This document shows positions 1-5,394 of a DNA stretch of 5,394 nt, one piece after another. Source of the DNA: Sulfuritalea sp. (GTDB taxonomy: Bacteria > Pseudomonadota > Gammaproteobacteria > Burkholderiales > Rhodocyclaceae). The notes under the pieces are model-generated. The model had not been told where the DNA came from. It was given only the letters and a program-made list of their open reading frames with translations, and searched no databases. The stretch's first letter is position 1; the number at the start of each line of letters is the position of its first letter. The stretch lies in contig JAPLRA010000147.1 of the NCBI GenBank assembly GCA_026399445.1, positions 1-5,394 on the forward strand, written 5' to 3'. The position numbers and the translations under genes are program-made.

Positions 1-430
1 ATCGATGAAAATGGACAAGCGCGCCCGCACCAGCCTCTTCGCTTGGCTGGATGATGACGCTCGCGACAAGATCGTCGATACCCTGCGCCTGATCCGTCTC
101 GATGGCGAGGCCGAGCGCCAGGCCGGCCTGCTGTCGCATGGCCAGAAACAGTGGCTGGAAATAGGCATGCTGCTGATGCAGGACCCGAAACTGCTGCTGC
201 TCGACGAACCGGTGGCAGGCATGACCGACGACGAGACCGCGCGTACCGGTGAACTGTTCAAGTCGCTGGCCGGCAAACACTCGCTGGTCGTGGTCGAGCA
301 CGACATGGCCTTCATTGAACAGTTGGGCGGCATGGTCACCGTGCTGCACGAAGGCTCGGTGCTGGCCGAAGGCGACCTCGCCACGGTGCAGAACGATCAA
401 AGGGTCATTGAAGTGTATCTGGGCCGCTGA
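1..430 (+). CDS. urtD: Urea ABC transporter ATP-binding protein UrtD, 5'-truncated by window edge
   Basis: This is the C-terminal part of UrtD, one of two cytoplasmic ATPases that drive high-affinity urea import by the UrtABCDE transporter. The reading frame is open from base 2 and ends at TGA 428-430. The ATG at base 5 is only an internal methionine, because the Walker A half of the domain lies upstream of the window. Counting that Met as residue 1, the ABC signature LSHGQ is at 43-47 and is followed by KQWLEIGMLL. Walker B (LLLLDEP) is at 63-69, followed by the D-loop VAGMTD, and the switch histidine is H99 in VVVEHDMAF. The C-terminus, ending VIEVYLGR, is typical of UrtD and LivG-type proteins. 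UrtD is preferred over LivG because of the LSHGQKQWLEIGM wording and the adjacent urtE and urease genes. The visible part has no stop or frameshift. Only two bases separate it from urtE. Confidence 0.93.
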   Translation, partial: SMKMDKRARTSLFAWLDDDARDKIVDTLRLIRLDGEAERQAGLLSHGQKQWLEIGMLLMQDPKLLLLDEPVAGMTDDETARTGELFKSLAGKHSLVVVEHDMAFIEQLGGMVTVLHEGSVLAEGDLATVQNDQRVIEVYLGR

Positions 431-432
431 CC

Positions 433-1125
433 ATGCTCAAAGTCGACAAACTCAACCAGTACTACAGCGGCAGCCACATCCTGCGCGATGTCTCTTTCGA
501 GGCGCCGATCGGCAAAGTGACGACCTTGCTCGGCCGCAACGGCGTCGGCAAGACCACGCTGCTGAAAGTCCTGCTGGGTCTCGTGCCATCCCGGACCGGC
601 AGCATTTCATTCGAGGGCAAGGACCTCACGCGCGCGCCGTCGCACGAGCGCGTCAGGGCCGGCATCGGCTACGTGCCGCAGGGGCGCGAGATCTTTCCGC
701 GCCTGACGGTGCTGGAAAACCTGCAGATGGGTCTCGCCACACGCCCCGGCGGCACGCGGATTCCCGAGCGCATCTTCGAGATGTTTCCGGTGTTGAAGCA
801 GATGTTGAAACGTCGCGGCGGTGATCTTTCCGGCGGCCAGCAGCAGTAGCCCGCCATCGGCCGCGCGCTGGCTTTCGGACCGCGCCTGCTGATCCTCGAC
901 GAGCCGACCGAAGGAATCCAGCCCTCGATCATCAAGGACATCGAGCGCGCCATTCGCACGCTCGCGGCCGAGGGCAACATGGCCATCCTGCTGGTCGAGC
1001 AGTACTACGACTTCGCCGAAAGCCTCGCCGACCAGTACCTGGTCATGGAGCGCGGCGAAATCATCAAGCGCGGGGCCGGCAAGGACATGGCGGCAGACGG
1101 GGTCAAGGAACTGCTGGCGGTATGA
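433..1125 (+). pseudogene. urtE: Urea ABC transporter ATP-binding protein UrtE, interrupted by in-frame TAG
   Basis: UrtE is the second ATPase of the urea importer, of the LivF type. The frame from ATG 433 reads 138 residues and meets TAG at 847-849. Beyond it the same frame continues with recognisable UrtE sequence to TGA 1123-1125, giving about 230 codons, the normal family length. Before the stop are Walker A (GRNGVGKT, residues 34-41), the Q-loop VPQGREIF (Q83) and the signature LSGGQ (132-136). After the stop are AIGRAL, Walker B LLILDEP (152-158), then TEGIQPSII, and LLVEQYYDFA in the switch region. From family knowledge the usual reading here is LSGGQQQQLAIGRAL; this sequence gives LSGGQQQ, stop, PAIGRAL. 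So the stop replaces a glutamine (CAG to TAG) and the next residue is Pro instead of Leu. The 138-residue product would lack Walker B and should be inactive. No plausible restart lies between the stop and Walker B. A true nonsense mutation or a sequencing or assembly error are the main explanations; readthrough is less likely. Confidence 0.88.
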
Positions 1126-1132
1126 TTGGCCC

Positions 1133-1978
1133 ATGCAGGTCACCGAACCAATTTCATCTCCCTGGCAGGCTTCGCTCGCACTCGGCTTCGCCCGTCGCGA
1201 TGACGCGACGATCCTGGCTCGCCGTGATCATCGCGGTCCGCTGCGCGTGCAGAAGGCGCTTTACCCGGAAGGGCCGGAGGTGTGCCACGCGATCGTGCTG
1301 CATCCTCCCGCCGGGATTGCCGGCGGCGACCAGCTTGACATCCGCATCGAGGCGGACGCAGGCGCCCATGCCCTGCTGACCACGCCGGGAGCTGGCAAAT
1401 GGTATAGATCCGGCGGGGCGCAATCGTCGCAGCAGGTGCAGGTAAAAGTCGGCGCTGGCGCCACGGCGGAATGGTTGCCGCAGGAGAGCATCGTGTTCTC
1501 CGGCGCACAGGCCACGATGCGGACGACGGTCGAGCTGGAACACGGGGCGTGTTTTACGGGTGTGGAAACGATCTGCTTCGGCCGGCGCGCCAGTGGCGAA
1601 ACCTTCGAGCGTGGCCGGCTGCGTTTGGCGACGGACATCCGCAGCGAAGGCCGGTTGCTGTGGCGCGAGCGCGGCGTAATCGGTGGCGATTCACCCTTGC
1701 TGAACTCACCGATTGGCATGGCCGGCTTCAGCGTCTGCAGCACGGTGCTGGCGGCGGGCGTCAAACTGACGCCGGAAACACTGGCGGCTTGTCGCGCCGC
1801 AGGATCGCGCGAAGCCGGCGCGCAGTGGGGCGTCAGCCTGCTGCCGCAACTGCTGGTCGGACGCTATCTCGGTCATTCGGCGGAAGCCGCGCGCGAATGG
1901 CTGATGCAACTATGGGCGGCCTTGCGCCCGGCCATGAGCGGGCGTGAGGCCGTCGCGCCGCGCATCTGGAATACCTGA
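1133..1978 (+). CDS. ureD: Urease accessory protein UreD
   Basis: UreD (called UreH in some species) is a cytoplasmic urease maturation factor. It binds apo-urease and, with UreF and UreG, helps deliver nickel and CO2 to the UreC active site. The 281-residue length is normal for the family. Family blocks seen are RGPLRVQKALYPEG (residues 34-47), HPPAGIAGGD (57-66), TTPGAGKWYRS (83-93), WLPQESIVF (114-122) and the C-terminal PRIWNT (276-281). ATG 1133 is chosen because it gives the full N-terminus and lies 7 bases after the original urtE stop. No strong Shine-Dalgarno sequence precedes it, so its translation may depend on ribosomes finishing urtE, which makes the urtE nonsense codon relevant to it. 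It is the first gene of the urease group, as in many ureDABC operons. No frameshift or missing block was seen. Confidence 0.95.
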   Translation: MQVTEPISSPWQASLALGFARRDDATILARRDHRGPLRVQKALYPEGPEVCHAIVLHPPAGIAGGDQLDIRIEADAGAHALLTTPGAGKWYRSGGAQSSQQVQVKVGAGATAEWLPQESIVFSGAQATMRTTVELEHGACFTGVETICFGRRASGETFERGRLRLATDIRSEGRLLWRERGVIGGDSPLLNSPIGMAGFSVCSTVLAAGVKLTPETLAACRAAGSREAGAQWGVSLLPQLLVGRYLGHSAEAAREWLMQLWAALRPAMSGREAVAPRIWNT

Positions 1979-1984
1979 GGGAGG
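1979..1984 (+). promoter_or_regulatory. Ribosome binding site of ureA
   Basis: GGGAGG lies 4 bases before ATG 1989, overlapping the end of the ureD stop region. It is the strongest Shine-Dalgarno-like site in the window. It decides the ureA start: the same frame is open further upstream to an ATG at 1944, but that would add 15 residues overlapping ureD that do not look like UreA. Confidence 0.75.
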
Positions 1985-1988
1985 CTGT

Positions 1989-2291
1989 ATGGAACTGACA
2001 CCGAGAGAAAAGGACAAGCTGCTGATCTTCACTGCTGCGCTGCTCGCCGAGCGGCGCAAGGGACGCGGCCTCAAGCTCAATTACCCGGAGGCGGTGGCCT
2101 TTATCACGGCCGGCATCCTCGAAGGTGCGCGCGATGGGCGGACCGTCGCCGACCTCATGAGTTATGGCACGACCCTGCTGGCACGCGACGAAGTCATGGA
2201 AGGTGTGCCGGAAATGATTCCCGATATCCAGGTGGAAGCCACCTTCCCCGACGGCACGAAACTCGTGACCGTGCACAACCCGATTGTGTGA
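1989..2291 (+). CDS. ureA: Urease subunit gamma UreA
   Basis: UreA is the smallest structural subunit of the cytoplasmic nickel enzyme urease, which converts urea and water to ammonia and carbamate. With UreB and UreC it forms the (ABC)3 complex. The product is 100 residues, the standard length of a stand-alone gamma subunit. It begins MELTPREKDKLLIF and contains RGLKLNYPEA (26-35), followed by a helix around AFITAGILEGARDG. The conserved tail, with GVPEMIPDIQVEATFPDG (72-89), ends VTVHNPIV. ATG 1989 is supported by the GGGAGG site just upstream and by the family N-terminus. The gene starts 10 bases after ureD and ends 7 bases before ureB. It is not fused to ureB, unlike the Helicobacter arrangement. 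Confidence 0.97.
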   Translation: MELTPREKDKLLIFTAALLAERRKGRGLKLNYPEAVAFITAGILEGARDGRTVADLMSYGTTLLARDEVMEGVPEMIPDIQVEATFPDGTKLVTVHNPIV

Positions 2292-2293
2292 GG
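2290..2293 (+). promoter_or_regulatory. Ribosome binding site of ureB
   Basis: GAGG overlaps the ureA stop codon (TGA 2289-2291) and sits 5 bases before ATG 2299. It favours ATG 2299 over the in-frame TTG at 2284, and suggests that ureB translation is coupled to termination of ureA. Confidence 0.6.
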
Positions 2294-2298
2294 CGATC

Positions 2299-2603
2299 AT
2301 GATTCCAGGCGAAATGAAAATCGAAGCCGGCGAAATCGAACTCAATGCAGGCCGCCGCACGCTGACCATGGAAGTCGCCAACACCGGCGACCGCCCGATC
2401 CAGGTCGGCTCCCACTATCACTTCTTCGAGACCAACGAGGCCTTGTCGTTCGACCGCACGAAATCGCGCGGCATGCGGCTCAACATCGCCGCCGGCACGG
2501 CCGTGCGCTTCGAGCCGGGCCAGACGCGAACCGTCGAACTGGTCGACTATGCCGGAGAGCGCAAGGTCTATGGCTTCCAAGGGAAGATTCAGGGGGCGCT
2601 GAA

Positions 2604-2607
<4 letters not shown>
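2299..2607 (+). CDS. ureB: Urease subunit beta UreB
   Basis: UreB is the second small structural subunit of urease, packing against UreC at the outside of the trimer. The 102-residue product has the usual N-terminus MIPGEM. It also has GDRPIQVGSHYHFFETN (residues 30-46, with the conserved H39 and H41), ALSFDR, GMRLNIAAGTAVRFEPGQ (58-75) and YGFQGKIQG near the end. ATG 2299 is chosen over the in-frame TTG at 2284 because it matches the family start and has GAGG at proper spacing. The last four bases overlap the ureC start (ATGA), a common sign of coupled translation that would keep the subunits in equal amounts. The gene looks intact. Confidence 0.97.
2591..2596 (+). promoter_or_regulatory. 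Ribosome binding site of ureC
   Basis: AGGGGG within the 3' end of ureB lies 7 bases before ATG 2604 and is a plausible Shine-Dalgarno site for ureC. It supports the start that overlaps the ureB stop by four bases. Confidence 0.55.
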
Positions 2608-4304
<1,697 letters not shown>

Positions 4305-4305
4305 C

Positions 4306-5394
4306 ATGCTGCTCATCGAACAGCGCGCAGCGCCGGATGCCACGGCGACAGAACAACTGCTGCTGACCTTCGAGAGCCGCTGCAAGAGCCGGCTGCGCAC
4401 GAAGCTGGCGTCCGGCGAGGAATGCGGCTTGTTCCTCGAGCGCGGCGGGGTGCTGCGCGGCGGCGACAAGTTGCTCGGCAACGACGGCCGGGTGGTCGCA
4501 GTGCTTGCCGCGCCAGAGTCGCTGCTGGAAGCTGCGAGCAATGATCCGCTGCAACTGGCGCGCGCCGCCTACCATCTCGGCAATCGCCACGTTGCCGTGC
4601 AACTGCTGGCGGGCAGCCTGCGCTTCGCGCAAGACCATGTGCTGGGCGAGATGCTGCGCGGCCTCGGTTTGCCGGTGATCGAAATCGAAGCACCCTTCGA
4701 GCCGGAAGCGGGTGCCTACGGAGCGCACGGCGGTCACGGCCACAGCGCCCGCCAAATGAGCCTCGCCCGCCTGCTGCAACTCGCCAGTCCCGCCCTGCCG
4801 GTCGGCGCCTATACCTATTCGCAGGGTCTGGAGTGGGCGGTCGAAGCCGGCGTGGTGAAGGACGAAGCGACGGCGCTGTGCTGGATCGGCGATCAACTTG
4901 AATGGAATCTCGGCCGCTACGAAGCGCCGCTTTTGCTGCGCATGATGGAGGCGTGGAGAGTCGGCACTGGCGATGCGGCGATTGAACTGGATGCGGAATA
5001 TCTGGCGACGCGTGAGAGCGCAGAGCTTCGTGCCGAGACCTTGCAGATGGGCTATTCGATGAAGCGCCTGCTGAATGAACTCGGCGATTTTCCGCCGGCG
5101 CTGGTTGATGCAATCGCCGTATCCCCAGCACCGACTCTTCCCTATGTGTGGGCCTGCGCTGCCACGGCCTGGCAGATCCCGCCGCAGGATGCGCTCACCG
5201 CCTGGCTCTGGAGCTGGGCGGAAAACCAGACCATGGCCGCGCTGAAAGCCGTGCCGCTGGGCCAGGCCGCGGGACAGCGCCTGCTGCAGGAAATCGGCCG
5301 CCGCCTGCCGGCTGTCGTCGAACGCGCACTGACGCTCGACGACGCGGACTACTCGAATTTTGCGCCGGGCTTCGCCATCGCCTGCTGCAATCAC
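4306..5394 (+). CDS. ureEF: Fused urease accessory protein UreE-UreF, 3' end beyond window
   Basis: One uninterrupted frame from ATG 4306 encodes UreE and then UreF, with 363 residues visible. Residues 1-147 are UreE, the nickel-binding metallochaperone. They include GEECGLFLERGGVLRGGD (37-54), AAYHLGNRHVAVQ (87-99; H90 corresponds to the dimer-interface metal ligand H96 of Klebsiella UreE) and QDHVLGEMLRGLG. A short tail follows with only three histidines (H141, H144, H146). Residues 151-363 are UreF, the factor that works with UreD and UreG during GTP-dependent nickel insertion. They include MSLARLLQLASPALPVGAYT (151-170), QGLEWAVEAG (173-182) and FAPGFAIA near the end. Roughly ten residues of UreF should remain downstream. 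Every codon of the frame was read and no stop was found; no Shine-Dalgarno site precedes M151. The start is one base after the ureC stop with no clear binding site, suggesting coupled translation. UreEF fusions are known naturally (Bordetella bronchiseptica, from memory). A missed stop from a base error is the alternative. Confidence 0.88.
   Translation, partial: MLLIEQRAAPDATATEQLLLTFESRCKSRLRTKLASGEECGLFLERGGVLRGGDKLLGNDGRVVAVLAAPESLLEAASNDPLQLARAAYHLGNRHVAVQLLAGSLRFAQDHVLGEMLRGLGLPVIEIEAPFEPEAGAYGAHGGHGHSARQMSLARLLQLASPALPVGAYTYSQGLEWAVEAGVVKDEATALCWIGDQLEWNLGRYEAPLLLRMMEAWRVGTGDAAIELDAEYLATRESAELRAETLQMGYSMKRLLNELGDFPPALVDAIAVSPAPTLPYVWACAATAWQIPPQDALTAWLWSWAENQTMAALKAVPLGQAAGQRLLQEIGRRLPAVVERALTLDDADYSNFAPGFAIACCNH
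4756..5394 (+). other. ureF: UreF domain of the fusion, with possible internal start
   Basis: ATG 4756 is residue 151 of the fused frame and is exactly where free-standing UreF proteins normally begin (MSLARLLQLASPALPVGAY). The preceding bases, which code HGHSARQ, are in the same frame, contain no stop and have no GAGG-like site at proper spacing, so independent initiation looks weak. The visible 213 residues cover nearly the whole mostly helical UreF fold. The last visible residues, FAPGFAIACCNH, stop just before the short conserved C-terminal tail that binds UreD in known complexes. If an annotation splits the fusion, this is where ureF would start. Confidence 0.7.

Noticed and set aside
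249..824. Plus-strand frame of 191 codons overlapping the urtD end and urtE start
   Set aside because: It is an alternative frame across two recognised genes, rich in Arg, Trp and Ser with no domain, so it is a shadow frame.
850..1125. Independent small gene for the C-terminal half of UrtE
   Set aside because: There is no in-frame ATG or GTG with a binding site before Walker B. The first ATG (979) lies after Walker B, so no functional domain could be made.
1944..1988. Upstream extension of ureA to ATG 1944
   Set aside because: The 15 extra residues overlap the ureD end and are not UreA-like. ATG 1989 has a strong GGGAGG site and the family N-terminus MELTPREKDK.
2284..2298. TTG start for ureB at 2284
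   Set aside because: ATG 2299 gives the usual MIPGEM start with GAGG five bases upstream. The TTG start would overlap ureA and add residues not seen in the family.

Overview
The window is one strand-consistent, high-GC gene block. It carries the end of a urea ABC importer operon (urtD, urtE) running straight into a nickel urease operon (ureD, ureA, ureB, ureC, then a joined ureE-ureF). All genes are on the + strand, with gaps of 1 to 10 bases or a 4-base overlap, so the block is probably transcribed as one unit. Separate small UreA (100 aa) and UreB (102 aa) subunits, the urt-ure linkage, the strong G/C third-position bias and the protein wording suggest a proteobacterium, most likely a betaproteobacterium (Rhodocyclales, Nitrosomonadales or Burkholderiales type). 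That placement is inferred from general resemblance, not from a search.

Layout: 1-430, C-terminal part of UrtD, cut by the window edge. 433-1125, UrtE, interrupted by an in-frame TAG at 847-849 directly after its ABC signature motif. 1133-1978, UreD. 1989-2291, UreA. 2299-2607, UreB. 2604-4304, UreC, with every known nickel and active-site residue present. 4306-5394, a single open frame containing all of UreE followed by nearly all of UreF, running off the window end. There is no stop codon and no ribosome binding site at the UreE/UreF junction. UreG, the remaining core accessory protein, is not in the window and would be expected just downstream.

Function: UrtD and UrtE would power uptake of urea through the UrtABC parts, expected upstream. 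UreABC hydrolyses urea to ammonia and carbamate. UreD, UreE and UreF (with UreG) load the two nickel ions onto the UreC active site. The set fits scavenging of urea as a nitrogen source.

The two most notable points are the nonsense codon in urtE, which would remove the Walker B half of the ATPase and may be polar on the urease genes, and the natural UreE-UreF fusion. No RNA genes, mobile elements, CRISPR arrays, clear promoters or terminators were seen, and no stretch over 300 bases lacks a gene.
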